Shown: positions 42,274-51,128 of the stretch, in pieces
Layout of the letters: each line of letters starts with the position of its first letter
Position numbering within the stretch: position 1 is the first letter of the stretch
NCBI GenBank assembly: GCA_016180235.1
Contig: JACPBQ010000004.1
Location: 239,674-303,673 of the forward strand
DNA: 64,000 nt
Source: Candidatus Woesearchaeota archaeon
GTDB taxonomy: Archaea; Nanobdellota; Nanobdellia; Woesearchaeales; GW2011-AR4
Direction of reading: 5' to 3'
Made by a program: the position numbers and the translations under genes
The notes under the pieces: generated by a model
What the model was told of the DNA's origin: nothing
Seen by the model: the letters and a program-made list of their open reading frames with translations, nothing else
Databases searched by the model: none

Positions 42274-43482
42274 TTATGATAAAGACAGTTCATCTTCCAG
42301 GATTTTTTTTGTGAGAGGTATTGCTGATGAGGAAACAGACAATGATATGTCCCTTGTCCTTCCGTACCTTCCTTTTGACACTGTTTTTGTGTTCAATATC
42401 CCCATAAGCTCAAATTCCCTGATTATATCAGATACTCTTCTCTGGGTCAGGGGCCTAAGGCCTATCTTGAAGCACAGTTTTTTGTAGAAATCATAAATTT
42501 CACCAGTGTATGCGTATGGATTGCTTGCTTTTATTGATATTATTGAAAGCAGCACTGCCTGGAACTGCTTTGGCTGGGTCTTTACCACATCGAATATCTT
42601 TTCCTTCTCCACCCTGTCTTCTGCTTCGTCTATATGCACAAGAGATATTTTTTTGTTTCTTGCCCTTTCAGCTATTTCTGCTGCCACCCTCAAAAGCTCG
42701 ATTGCTTTTCTTGCGTCCCCGTGCTCTCTTGCCGCGTAAGCAGAGCATTTCTCTATCACTCCCGGCTCTATGGTGTTTTCCCTGAATGCCTTTGCGGCCC
42801 TTTCTTTGAGTATGTCCTGTATCTCCAAAGCGTTGTACGGCGAAAAGAAGACATCTTCTTCTGACAAGGAGGATTTAACCCTCAAATCAACGCTTTCCAT
42901 AAAGGAAGTGTTGTTGGAAATTCCAAGTATTGCTATCTGCGATTTCTTTAGGTCCTCGTTTATCCTTGTGAGATTATAGAGGACATTGTCTCCGGTTTTT
43001 TTGATCAGCTGATCAATCTCATCAAGCACAAGCAAGATGGTGCTGCTCTCCTTTTCAACGCTTTCGTAGAATATCTTGTATACTTCATCTGTAGGCAGGC
43101 CAGTTGCCGGTATATCCCTCCCAAAGGAGCTGGAAAGCTGCGCAATAAGCCGGTATTCTGTATCTGCTATCCTTTTAAGCTTGCAGTTTACATATATTAT
43201 TTTTAACGGGATTTTTCTTTCTGCTGCTATCTTGGCCATGTTATCTGTTATGTGCTTTATCGTGAGTGTTTTGCCAGTTCCGGTGTTTCCATAAATAAAT
43301 AGATTTGAGGGCTTTTCATGTTTCAAAGAAGGAGCTAAGATGTTTACTATCTGGTTCACTTCCTTGTCGCGGTGTAAGATGTTTTCCGGTATGAAAGAAG
43401 AAAGCAAAACGCTACGGTCAGTAAATAAGGATTCCCTGACCAGGAATTCCTCAAAGAAGGCAGAAACGCTCTTTTTTTCCAT
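42274..43482 (-). CDS. orc1: Replication initiator Orc1/Cdc6
   Basis: 402 residues. It binds origin recognition boxes and loads MCM. AAA+ core: Walker A GNTGTGKT (near 64), Walker B LVLDEIDQL (near 150), sensor 1 ILGISNNTSF; C-terminal winged helix from about 320 (YDFYKKLCFKIGLRPLTQRR). A TATA box GTTTATATACC (about 43503-43514) lies 29 bases before the ATG, so the mRNA is probably leaderless. First gene of the orc1-DP1-DP2 operon, the same order as in Pyrococcus. An origin often lies nearby, but I cannot show one in the 269-base upstream gap. Confidence 0.96.
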   Translation of the reverse strand: MEKKSVSAFFEEFLVRESLFTDRSVLLSSFIPENILHRDKEVNQIVNILAPSLKHEKPSNLFIYGNTGTGKTLTIKHITDNMAKIAAERKIPLKIIYVNCKLKRIADTEYRLIAQLSSSFGRDIPATGLPTDEVYKIFYESVEKESSTILLVLDEIDQLIKKTGDNVLYNLTRINEDLKKSQIAILGISNNTSFMESVDLRVKSSLSEEDVFFSPYNALEIQDILKERAAKAFRENTIEPGVIEKCSAYAAREHGDARKAIELLRVAAEIAERARNKKISLVHIDEAEDRVEKEKIFDVVKTQPKQFQAVLLSIISIKASNPYAYTGEIYDFYKKLCFKIGLRPLTQRRVSDIIREFELMGILNTKTVSKGRYGRTRDISLSVSSSAIPLTKKILEDELSLS

Positions 43483-43751
43483 ATAATTCCAGAAGAAATG
43501 AAGGTATATAAACCTTTGGTTCCACTCCCAGAGGTATGTTTCTTATGGAACTGGTTTGATATTTTATTTTTTTATTTTTGTTTTTATTATTAATTATTTT
43601 CTATATTGAAAAATAATATACAACAAAAAGAAAAACAAAAAAAGGATTTCCACCAGAAGCCAAGGGGTGTCTGTTCATAGGAAATGGTTTTTGTTATTAT
43701 ATAGTAATAAAAATAGTAAGGTTTAAAAACACCATAGCATTACTTTGGTTT

Positions 43752-44395
43752 ATGCTTGCTGACCAAGAGACAATAAAGAAAATAAAATCTTTAGGCTTAA
43801 ACACATACGAAGTAAAGATATGGACTGCTCTGCTCTCAAGAGGAGTAAGCACAGCAGGAGAGCTTTCTGACATAGCCAATGTTCCAAGAAGCAGGAGCTA
43901 TGACAATATTTGGCTGTGCCGCCAAAGGAAGTTTTGGAGAACGTCAGCGGGCAGATAGCAAAAGAAACACAAAAACACATATCATACATTTCCAGCACTT
44001 CTTTCAGCAACATGATAAGCAGCCTGCAGGAAGTCCACGAGAGTGCTGCAGAAACAAATGAGGGAGTAGTTGCTGTCCTAAGAGGGAAAAACATACAGAA
44101 ACACCTCTTTTATCTTTTCAAAAATGCCAAGAGGGAGATATTGATCCCATCATCCGAGGCAAAAGAACACTCTGATTTCTTGGATGATATCAAAAACAAG
44201 CAAAAAAACATTAAGATAAGTGTTTTCAATGAAGAAACAAACAGGCAAAAGTCAATGCCAAGAATGTGTGTTGTTGATGAGGATGTAGTGATTTTCCCTG
44301 TAGAACCAAAAGACACCCATCCCGATTATAACTTAGGCATATGGATAAAGCATAAAAATCTCGCTTCATTCTCCAAAAAACTGCTTTCCGCGTGA
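43752..44395 (+). pseudogene. Frameshifted TrmB-family transcription regulator
   Basis: The first frame (43752-43958) gives a TrmB-type winged helix: GLNTYEVKIWTALLSRG, AGELSDIANVPRSRSYD. It then breaks. A second frame (TTG 43910 to 44395) continues with LAVPPKEVLE and an effector domain (KREILIPSSEAKEHSDF, MCVVDEDVVIFP). Between SYD and LAVPP about 20 residues of the family (the recognition wing, usually LE.LEKKGF) are missing, and the join shifts the frame. An internal deletion therefore most likely destroyed the gene; a sequencing error alone would not remove the missing part. Confidence 0.75.
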
Positions 44396-44477
44396 TTCTT
44401 TTAGATACGAAAAGTATTTATATAACATTCTTATTAACGGTGTTTAATAGGTTTATTAGTAAAAAGAGGTGAATATA

Positions 44478-44669
44478 ATGGTTTTTGGTGTTCAGGAGAT
44501 CACGCTTGCTGTAATTGTCGGGACTTTAGCGGCTATAGTCTATTCCTTAAGGGTTCTTGTTCTGATGGAAAGAAGGATTGCGAGGATTGAAGGGCATATA
44601 GAATCGGTTGTCAGCAAGGTTATGAGGGAAGAAGTCAAGATAGAAAGATCATTGAAGAAGAGAAGATAA
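44478..44669 (+). CDS. 63-residue membrane protein with basic coiled tail
   Basis: Start ATG 44478, with GAGGTG 6 bases before it; the GTG at 44469 overlaps that site. One membrane helix (EITLAVIVGTLAAIVYSLRV) and then a charged helix (MERRIARIEGHIESVV ... IERSLKKRR). Small inner-membrane-type protein of unknown role; its stop meets the stop of hjc head to head. Confidence 0.65.
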   Translation: MVFGVQEITLAVIVGTLAAIVYSLRVLVLMERRIARIEGHIESVVSKVMREEVKIERSLKKRR

Positions 44670-45059
44670 TCATTTATTTATAATCTCTTCAAACAGCAAA
44701 CCCTTTGCCTTTGCGATTTCTGCGCTCACCATAAATCCCTTTTCAGTCACTTTCAGGTCTTCTGTTGATATAAAATACCATTCATGACCCCTGAACTTTA
44801 CGGCTATCCACGGCTCGGCCCCGAAGATATCAGCAAATTTTTTCAAAGACATTATCTCATCCTTATCAAAATATTTTTTCTGGTCTTTTGTTGTCTTGCA
44901 TTCTATTGCCAATCTTCTCAGCTTGTTGCTCACAAGAAGATCAGGAGAAGGATAGCGGTTAGAGCCGGAGCCGGCTATCCTCAAGCAGGCCCATTCCCTG
45001 GCCCAGAACATATGGACCAATTCGCGTTCTGCATTTATTCCTTTGCTTTTCAGGGACAT
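44670..45059 (-). CDS. hjc: Holliday junction resolvase Hjc
   Basis: 129 residues. It cuts four-way DNA junctions in recombination. Nuclease core: NAERELVHMF (Glu), PSPDLLVSN (Asp) and LAIECKTTK (E-x-K), with RIAGSGSNRYPSPD typical of Hjc. Its promoter does not carry the CACTGGACAT block although it is a recombination gene. Confidence 0.95.
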   Translation of the reverse strand: MSLKSKGINAERELVHMFWAREWACLRIAGSGSNRYPSPDLLVSNKLRRLAIECKTTKDQKKYFDKDEIMSLKKFADIFGAEPWIAVKFRGHEWYFISTEDLKVTEKGFMVSAEIAKAKGLLFEEIINK

Positions 45060-45089
45060 GCCAAAAATTCACCTCAAAATACAATATTT

Positions 45090-45980
45090 TCATAAATTTA
45101 TTTTCATAAAATCTTCTGCTGTAATGACGTTGTCAAAATAAGTCCTCGCTTCATCTTCAAGGTCTGATGTGTTTTTGTATCTGGCGCTAAAATGGGTTAA
45201 TATTAGCTGCTTGGCATTGCTCCTGTTCGCAATTTCCGCAGCCTGCTTGGCTGTCATGTGCCCATATTCCATTCCCTTCTCTTCAAGATCAGATGCGTAA
45301 GTAGCTTCCGATATCAGCAAGTCAGCATCTTTTGCAAGCTTATAGGCCCCTTTGCACGGTACTGTATCTGTTATTATGGCTAAGCTTTTCCCTTCCCCCA
45401 AATTTGTAGCTTTCTTAACATCCACTTTTTTCCCTTTCCAGGCTATGCTTTTCCCTTCCTGCAACGCGCCCAATAATGGGCCATCCGGAACCCCAAGCTT
45501 TTTTACATAAGCAATATTTATTTTTCTCTTGCCCTTTTCCACAAGCCTGTAACCTAAAGTCTCTATATTGTGCTCTAATTGCCCTGTTTCAAGAACAAAT
45601 TCATCATTCTCAAAAAATTTTCCGGATTTTATTTCATTGACTATAATTTCAAACTTTTTATCAAAGCCGAAAACTTCAAACATCTTTTCAACAAGTTTTT
45701 TTGTTCCTTTAGGACCATAAAGATTCAATATCCTGTTGTATCCGGAAGAGCTCATGCTTTGTATCAGTCCAGGAAGGCCCAATACATGGTCTCCATGCCA
45801 GTGGCTTATCAAAATTTTAGTGATTTTTGTCAGCTTTATGCCGGCTATCTTCAGCTGCCTCTGCGTCCCTTCCCCACAATCAACAAGAAGATTCTCAGAG
45901 CCAGAGCTAACCAAGATGCTGCTATGGTTCCTTTCCTTTGTCGGCACCATGGAAGAGGTGCCCAAAAATATTATCTGCAT
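45090..45980 (-). CDS. rnz: Ribonuclease Z (tRNA 3' endonuclease)
   Basis: 296 residues from the ATG at 45980; the frame runs six codons further but a TATA box (GATTTATAATATG) lies 30 bases before this ATG. Beta-lactamase-fold nuclease that trims tRNA 3' ends. Motifs: FLGTSSMVPTKERNHSS, SHWHGDHVLGLPG (metal site), YGPKGTKKLV, and the late motifs ISEATYA and GHMTAKQAAEIA, LTHFSARY. Needed for the tRNA-Gly at 62393, which encodes no CCA. Confidence 0.95.
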   Translation of the reverse strand: MQIIFLGTSSMVPTKERNHSSILVSSGSENLLVDCGEGTQRQLKIAGIKLTKITKILISHWHGDHVLGLPGLIQSMSSSGYNRILNLYGPKGTKKLVEKMFEVFGFDKKFEIIVNEIKSGKFFENDEFVLETGQLEHNIETLGYRLVEKGKRKINIAYVKKLGVPDGPLLGALQEGKSIAWKGKKVDVKKATNLGEGKSLAIITDTVPCKGAYKLAKDADLLISEATYASDLEEKGMEYGHMTAKQAAEIANRSNAKQLILTHFSARYKNTSDLEDEARTYFDNVITAEDFMKINL

Positions 45981-46090
45981 ACTTATGAAGCAATACACAG
46001 CATATTATAAATCTTTCATTTAAAGATATAGTTAAAATAAGACAAAAAGCCATAATATTATTGAAATCATATTTTCAAAAAACCCTAATT

Positions 46091-46145
46091 AATATAGGGC
46101 GAAGCCTCGTTGTCTCTCCACATCACTCGGCTTCGCCTATCTATT
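46091..46145. repeat. Dispersed stem-loop element, copy 4
   Basis: Stem GGCGAAGCC (46098-46106) and GGCTTCGCC (46129-46137), loop of 22 bases with TTGTCTCTCCACATCACTC, then TATCTATT. A half copy ending CGCCTATCTATT follows at about 46163-46174. Confidence 0.8.
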
Positions 46146-46225
46146 GAAACATAATTCCGCCTCGCCTATCTATTTTAATTCAAAACAATAAGGTTTTTAA
46201 GCATTCCATCGCTTTCTTCTTTAAC

Positions 46226-46804
46226 ATGGCAAAAGCCAAGAAAAAGACAGAAGAGAAAATAGAGGAAAAGGCACCAGGCAAAATGATAATAGCCAATTTT
46301 GAAGCAGATAAAGTGCTGACTGAAATTTCAAACGAGGCCAGGGAGCTGTATGACCAGAGCAGGTACGGCACCCCCCTAGACAATGGAAAAATCCAGCTTT
46401 CCCTTATAGAGGCGTTTTACCTTATGGACAAGGGAAAAATTGATATTTACAAGAGCAAGAACAAGAAATTTGCGCATGACGAGTTTGTCAGGAAAGCGAG
46501 AAAATTAGAGCCGAATTTCTGGGTCAAGTACTGTGTTTTCAAGGATATAAGGAACAGGGGATATATAATAAAGACCGCTTTGAAGTTCGGAGCGGATTTC
46601 AGGGTTTATGACCGCGGCGTAAAACCAGGAGAGGACCATGCCCGCTGGATCATTTTTCCAGTGAATGAAGGAAGCACTTTAACATGGCATGAATTTGCAG
46701 CGAAGAACAGGGTAGCGCATTCCACCAAAAAAAGGCTTCTTATAGGGGTTGTTGATGAGGAAGGGGATGTCAGCTATTGGGAAGTAAGGTGGATGAGACC
46801 TTAA
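46226..46804 (+). CDS. endA: tRNA-splicing endonuclease EndA
   Basis: 192 residues, one-domain size as in homotetrameric archaeal enzymes. It cuts bulge-helix-bulge motifs at intron ends. Catalytic triad region: YDRGVKPGEDHARW (Tyr, His) and RVAHSTKKRLLIGVV (Lys), then YWEVRWMRP at the end. The N-terminal 20 residues are a Lys/Glu tail. It begins an endA-wHTH protein-fen1-trm5 series with short gaps. A substrate with two introns lies at 62393-62547. Confidence 0.95.
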   Translation: MAKAKKKTEEKIEEKAPGKMIIANFEADKVLTEISNEARELYDQSRYGTPLDNGKIQLSLIEAFYLMDKGKIDIYKSKNKKFAHDEFVRKARKLEPNFWVKYCVFKDIRNRGYIIKTALKFGADFRVYDRGVKPGEDHARWIIFPVNEGSTLTWHEFAAKNRVAHSTKKRLLIGVVDEEGDVSYWEVRWMRP

Positions 46805-46849
46805 ATTTTCATCAAAACATATTTAAAACTGGCTTCTTTACTGTTTTTT

Positions 46850-47785
46850 ATGTCAACGAATGAGCAGATACTTGATCTTGTGAAGAAAAAAGGCCCTATT
46901 TTGCCTGTCCATGTCTCAAAGCAGATAAATGACAACTTACTGATGACTTCTGCAAGGCTTTCTGAGCTTTTGTCTAATAAAAAAATAAAGATATCGAGCA
47001 TCAAGGTCGGGGGAAGCCCATTGTACTATGTTGAAGGCCAGGAAATCAGGCTGCAGGACTTTTCCGACAATCTTGGGAGCAAGGAGAAAGAAGCCTATAA
47101 CTTGCTTAAGGAGAAAAAGATACTGAGGGATGCAGCCTTAGAGCCGGCAATCAGGGTTGCTTTAAGGATCATAAAGGACTTTTCAATACCCTTGAACGTG
47201 AATTACGACAACAGGACAGAAATATTCTGGAAATGGTACCTTACTCAAAATAATGAGGCGCAGGAAAAAATAAGGGAAATATTATCAAAAAAAATAGAGC
47301 CGGATTTGTCCCTGAAAAATCCACAGGCAGAACTGGAAACTCCAAAACAAACAGAGACACAAAAACCTCTAATAAAAGAGGAAATTCCAAAAACATTGGC
47401 TAAAGAGCCGGAAAAAGCAATAATAAAGGAAAAGGCAGAGCAGAAAAAAGAAGCCAGAAAAAAGCCGAAACATGATAATAATTTCAACAATAAAATAAGC
47501 AGTTTTTTCAATAAGAATAAGATTGAAATCCTGGAAACCAAGGAGATAAAAACCAACATAGAAACGGATTTTATAGTTGAACTAGCGACTTCTATAGGCA
47601 ATGCAAAGTACTTCTGCAAGACAAAGAACAAGGCCAAGATAAACGAGTCTGATTTAAGCACTGCTTTGCTTAGCGCGCAGTCAAAAGGACTGCCGCTGAT
47701 TTTCCTGACAAACGGGGAGATATCAAAGAAAGCCAAGGAAATGATGAATAACGAGTTTAAGAACATAATCTACAGGGAGATTTAG
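46850..47785 (+). CDS. Winged-helix protein with C-terminal nuclease-like domain, upstream of fen1
   Basis: 311 residues. N-terminal winged helix (about 1-65: EQILDLVKKKGPILPVHVSK, LSELLSNKKIKISSIKVGG), a middle helical domain, a Lys/Glu-rich linker (about 155-215) and a C-terminal alpha/beta part (about 222-311: FIVELATSIGNAKYFCKTKNK, LPLIFLTNGEIS). The last part resembles restriction-endonuclease-like folds, but the catalytic set is not clear. TATA box CATATTTAAAAC about 30 bases before the ATG. The stop touches the fen1 ATG. Confidence 0.7.
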   Translation: MSTNEQILDLVKKKGPILPVHVSKQINDNLLMTSARLSELLSNKKIKISSIKVGGSPLYYVEGQEIRLQDFSDNLGSKEKEAYNLLKEKKILRDAALEPAIRVALRIIKDFSIPLNVNYDNRTEIFWKWYLTQNNEAQEKIREILSKKIEPDLSLKNPQAELETPKQTETQKPLIKEEIPKTLAKEPEKAIIKEKAEQKKEARKKPKHDNNFNNKISSFFNKNKIEILETKEIKTNIETDFIVELATSIGNAKYFCKTKNKAKINESDLSTALLSAQSKGLPLIFLTNGEISKKAKEMMNNEFKNIIYREI

Positions 47786-48817
47786 ATGGGAGTAGCATTC
47801 AAGGACTTAATAATCTCAAAGGAAATAGAACTAGACTTTCTGGAAAACAAGATAGTGGTTTTGGATGCCTATAATGTGCTTTACCAGTTTTTGACTACAA
47901 TAAGAAGCAGGGATGGCAGTTATCTGACGGATTCCAAAGGCAATGTAACCTCACATTTAGTCGGTTTATTTTCCAGGACAACAAGTCTAATCCAGAAAAA
48001 CATAAAATTGGCTTTTGTTTTTGACGGGAAATCTCCTGAATTAAAGCAAAAGACAAATGAACAGAGAAAGGCATTGAAACTGGAGGCCGAAAGGAAATTT
48101 CTTGAAGCCCAAAAAAGGGAAGATGAAGAGGAAATGAGGAAATATGCCGCAAGGACAACAAGACTGACTGAGAATATGATAAATGATGCCAAATCCATGA
48201 TATCTTTTCTCGGATTGCCTGTCATACAGGCGCCATCAGAAGGAGAAGCCCAGGCAGCCTACATGGTAAGGAAAGGAGACGGTTTTGCGGTCGGCAGCCA
48301 GGATTTTGACTCTTTGGTAAACGGGGCAACAAAACTGGTAAGAAATCTTTCAATTGCAGGAAAAAGGAAAAAAGCAAAAGTCATGGGTTATGAAACAGTA
48401 AAGCCTGAGATCATAGATTTAGCTGATAATTTGAATAACCTTGGAATAGACCAAAACCAGCTTATAGCATTGGCCATGATCATAGGGACTGATTACAATC
48501 CAGGAGGCATAAAAGGCATTGGCCCTAAAAACGCTTTGAAACTAGTCAGGAAGCACAAGACAGACTTTGATAATCTTTTCATGGAAGTGAAATGGGACGA
48601 TGCTTTTGAGTTTCCATGGACAGAAGTCTACTATCTAATCAAGAAAATGCCGGTAACTGATGATTATAAATTAAAATGGAATGATGTTGACACGGAAGCA
48701 TTGTTAAAATTATTGGTTGATGGGCATGATTTTTCAGAGGATAGGGTAAAATCAACGCTGGAAAATTTCGGCAAGGCAACAGGCAAAAAACAGCAAAAAT
48801 CACTGTCTGATTTCTAA
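47786..48817 (+). CDS. fen: Flap endonuclease 1
   Basis: 343 residues. It removes 5' flaps in Okazaki-fragment maturation and repair. N and I domains: VLDAYNVLYQF, FVFDGKSPELK, QAPSEGEAQAAYM, VGSQDFDSL, IGTDYNPGGIKGIGPKNAL (helix-two-turn-helix). The end QKSLSDF is a short PCNA-binding motif. It starts right at the stop of the winged-helix gene and ends one base before trm5. Confidence 0.97.
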   Translation: MGVAFKDLIISKEIELDFLENKIVVLDAYNVLYQFLTTIRSRDGSYLTDSKGNVTSHLVGLFSRTTSLIQKNIKLAFVFDGKSPELKQKTNEQRKALKLEAERKFLEAQKREDEEEMRKYAARTTRLTENMINDAKSMISFLGLPVIQAPSEGEAQAAYMVRKGDGFAVGSQDFDSLVNGATKLVRNLSIAGKRKKAKVMGYETVKPEIIDLADNLNNLGIDQNQLIALAMIIGTDYNPGGIKGIGPKNALKLVRKHKTDFDNLFMEVKWDDAFEFPWTEVYYLIKKMPVTDDYKLKWNDVDTEALLKLLVDGHDFSEDRVKSTLENFGKATGKKQQKSLSDF

Positions 48818-48818
48818 A

Positions 48819-49652
48819 ATGCCAAATAAACTCAAAGATTTGCTAAAATGGAAACTCACGCAGAAGGAAATTGATATTATTCCATCTTCCTATGATATTG
48901 TAGGCTCTATCCTTATATTTTCAGATTTCCCAAAAAAACTCGTTAAAAAAGAAAAGATTGTAGGAGAAGGGCTTCTGGAACTGCATAAAAACATCAAAAC
49001 AATAGCAAAAAAGACCAAAAAATATTCCGGCAAGTACAGGCTTCCAAAATTAAAAATAATTTCCGGGGAAAAGACAAAGGAAACAATGCATAAGGAGAAC
49101 AATTCTATATTAAAATTGAATGTGGAGAAAGTATATTTTTCCTCAAGATTGAGCACAGAAAGGAAAAGGATTTTTTCACAGGTTAAAAATAACGAATCTG
49201 TTTTGGTTATGTTTAGCGGCTGCGGGCCATACCCAATTACATTGGCAAAAAATTCCAAACCCAAAGAAATATACTCAATAGAAATAAATCCAATAGCATG
49301 CAAGTACCAGGAAGAAAACATCAAATTAAATAAAATAAACAATATAAAATTAATAAAAGGAGACGTTAAAAAGATTTTGCCTAAAATAAGCAAAAAATTC
49401 GACAGGATAATAATGCCTTTGCCGAAAGATGCAGAGGATTTCCTGGATTTGGCATTAGATAAAATCAAAAAAAATGGAACAATACATTTTTACAGTTTTT
49501 CTGAAGAGGATAAATGTGGGTCAATAATAAAAATCATAACCGAAGAATGCCAAAAACAAAAGAAAAAATATAAAATAACCGATATAGTAAAATGCGGGCA
49601 CTTCTCGCCTGGAGTCTTTAGGATTTGCGTTGATTTCAGGGTTTTCTGGTAA
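48819..49652 (+). CDS. trm5: tRNA (guanine-37-N1)-methyltransferase Trm5
   Basis: 277 residues. It makes m1G37 next to the anticodon. SAM-binding domain: VLVMFSGCGPYPITLAK (motif I), YSIEINPIACKYQEENIKLN, IKGDVKKILP, then the catalytic loop IIMPLPKDAEDFLDLAL and the end GVFRICVDFRV. It is the last gene of the endA-fen1 series. Confidence 0.92.
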   Translation: MPNKLKDLLKWKLTQKEIDIIPSSYDIVGSILIFSDFPKKLVKKEKIVGEGLLELHKNIKTIAKKTKKYSGKYRLPKLKIISGEKTKETMHKENNSILKLNVEKVYFSSRLSTERKRIFSQVKNNESVLVMFSGCGPYPITLAKNSKPKEIYSIEINPIACKYQEENIKLNKINNIKLIKGDVKKILPKISKKFDRIIMPLPKDAEDFLDLALDKIKKNGTIHFYSFSEEDKCGSIIKIITEECQKQKKKYKITDIVKCGHFSPGVFRICVDFRVFW

Positions 49653-49681
49653 GATTTATAAAATTGGCATGATTATAGATA

Positions 49682-49750
49682 TATGTGCGATGAGTTGGTG
49701 AACACCCTGGGACGCAAGGATGACCGACGGAAGTAACTGACGAGCACACT
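49682..49750 (+). ncRNA. Probable C/D box guide sRNA
   Basis: A terminal stem TGTGC (49684-49688) with GCACA (49744-49748) encloses a C-box-like GCGATGA (49687-49693) and a D box CTGA (49737-49740). An internal C'-like GGATGACC lies at about 49718-49725. A TATA box GATTTATAAAAT (about 49653-49664) lies 25-30 bases upstream and would start the RNA at its 5' end. The 12-13 bases before the D box (CCGACGGAAGTAA) would guide 2'-O-methylation; the target is not identified. The C box has C in place of U at position 2. Confidence 0.55.
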
Positions 49751-49846
49751 TATTTTCTAAAGGAATGCCAATGAATAAGAAATTTCAATAATCAAATAAT
49801 AATTATATAGAATTCAATAAAAATATAATAAAATATCCGACTACTC

Positions 49847-50998
49847 TCAACCAAACATATTTAGATAATCCTGGCCTTCTGCCGCTTCCTCAGCCTTTAC
49901 CTTTTCTATTGCCTTTGCCATGTCGCTCCTTGTGACTTTCGTCCTGCTGCCCCTTATGGCAAAATATCCTGCTTCTGTGCATACAGCCTTAATCTCCGCT
50001 CCTGAGAAATCTTCCATGAGCACGGACAGATTTTTCAGATCAACGTCCTTATCAAGGCTCATCCTGCTGCAATGTATCTTTAGTATATCGAGCCTTGCTT
50101 CCGTTTTTGGAAGAGGGATTCTTATCAGCCTGTCTAATCTGCCTGGCCTTATAATAGCTGGATCAAGTATGTCTTTCCTGTTTGTTGCTCCTATGACCTT
50201 GACGTTGTCAAGAGGATGGAAGCCGTCTATTTCAGCCAGCAGCTGCATAAATGTCCTGTTGACTTCCCTTTCTCCTGATGTGCCAACTTCAATCCTCTTT
50301 GATGCCAAAGAGTCAAGCTCATCTATGAATATAATCGATGGGGCTTTTTTTCTTGCCAATTCAAATATCTCCTTTACCATCTTTGCTCCCTCTCCTATGA
50401 ATTTCTGCACCAGTTCAGAGCCTACAACCTGGATGAATGTAGAATTTGTTGATGAGGCAACAGCCTTTGCCAGCAAAGTTTTTCCGGTTCCTGGGTCACC
50501 ATATAATAGGATTCCTTTTGGGGGTGTAATGCCTACTTTTTTGAACAATTCCGGCTTCTTTAATGGCAGCTCTACAACTTCCTTTATTTCCTGTATCTGC
50601 GCGCTCAAGCCTCCTATATCCTGCCATGAAGTCTTGGGCTTTTCAACAATGACAAAATTTTCTATGTCAAACTTTCTTGCTACAGGTATCTTCCTGATTA
50701 TCGTGAGGTTTTTCTGGTCTGCAAGCACCATGTCCCCTGATCTCAATTTCTCGCAGTCATGGGAAATGTCAACGTAGAACTGGTTTCCGTTTGGCAGCTT
50801 TAAAACAGCCTCTTTCCCGAAAATCTGGCCGACTTCACAAACCATCAAAGGAGTTGCCTTGAACTTGTCAAGCTCCTCCTTTAATTTATTCACAGTCTCT
50901 TTCAGGATCTTGTTTTCATCGCTCAGCTGGCTGCTGTCAGCAGTATAGCTGTAAATCACGCTGTCAAGGATGTTTTTTTCTTTGGTGTTCATCTGCAT
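49847..50998 (-). CDS. pan: Proteasome-activating nucleotidase PAN
   Basis: 383 residues. AAA+ unfoldase that feeds proteins to the 20S proteasome. N-terminal coiled coil (about 18-48), OB fold (about 52-115), AAA+ core with GDPGTGKT (near 167), IIFIDELDSL, and the arginine finger segment DPAIIRPGRLDR. The last three residues are MFG rather than the usual hydrophobic-Tyr-any gate-opening motif; Phe in place of Tyr is a mild change. Confidence 0.94.
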   Translation of the reverse strand: MQMNTKEKNILDSVIYSYTADSSQLSDENKILKETVNKLKEELDKFKATPLMVCEVGQIFGKEAVLKLPNGNQFYVDISHDCEKLRSGDMVLADQKNLTIIRKIPVARKFDIENFVIVEKPKTSWQDIGGLSAQIQEIKEVVELPLKKPELFKKVGITPPKGILLYGDPGTGKTLLAKAVASSTNSTFIQVVGSELVQKFIGEGAKMVKEIFELARKKAPSIIFIDELDSLASKRIEVGTSGEREVNRTFMQLLAEIDGFHPLDNVKVIGATNRKDILDPAIIRPGRLDRLIRIPLPKTEARLDILKIHCSRMSLDKDVDLKNLSVLMEDFSGAEIKAVCTEAGYFAIRGSRTKVTRSDMAKAIEKVKAEEAAEGQDYLNMFG

Positions 50999-51073
50999 AA
51001 AAAGTAAGGCTTCTTAATTTAAATAGTTTTCTGCTTAGAATACAATAAAATGATTTGTTTTTAATTTACCCTA

Positions 51074-51128
51074 CAATTCTAGTGCGAGGCTTGTTGCCTT
51101 GCCATATCACTCGCCTCGCATATTCATT
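51074..51128. repeat. Dispersed stem-loop element, copy 5
   Basis: CAATTCTAG, then stem TGCGAGGC (51083-51090) and GCCTCGCA (51113-51120) around a 22-base loop with a changed middle (GTTGCCTTGCCATATCACTC), then TATTCATT. Confidence 0.75.

Noticed and set aside
32155-43610. Shared string TATTTTCTATATTGAAA at 32160 and 43600
   Set aside because: Two AT-rich copies only, with no shared flanks; likely chance in AT-rich intergenic DNA.
43483-43751. AT-rich gap upstream of orc1 as a replication origin
   Set aside because: Only an AT-rich run and a weak inverted pair GTTCCA/TGGAAC are present. No repeated origin recognition boxes can be seen, so I do not call it.
45770-45800. CCAGTGG in the rnz gene as a further regulon box
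   Set aside because: Only 7 of 10 bases match, it lies inside a coding region and there is no TATA box at the 12-base distance. Similar part matches at 51575 and 39155 were dropped for the same reason.
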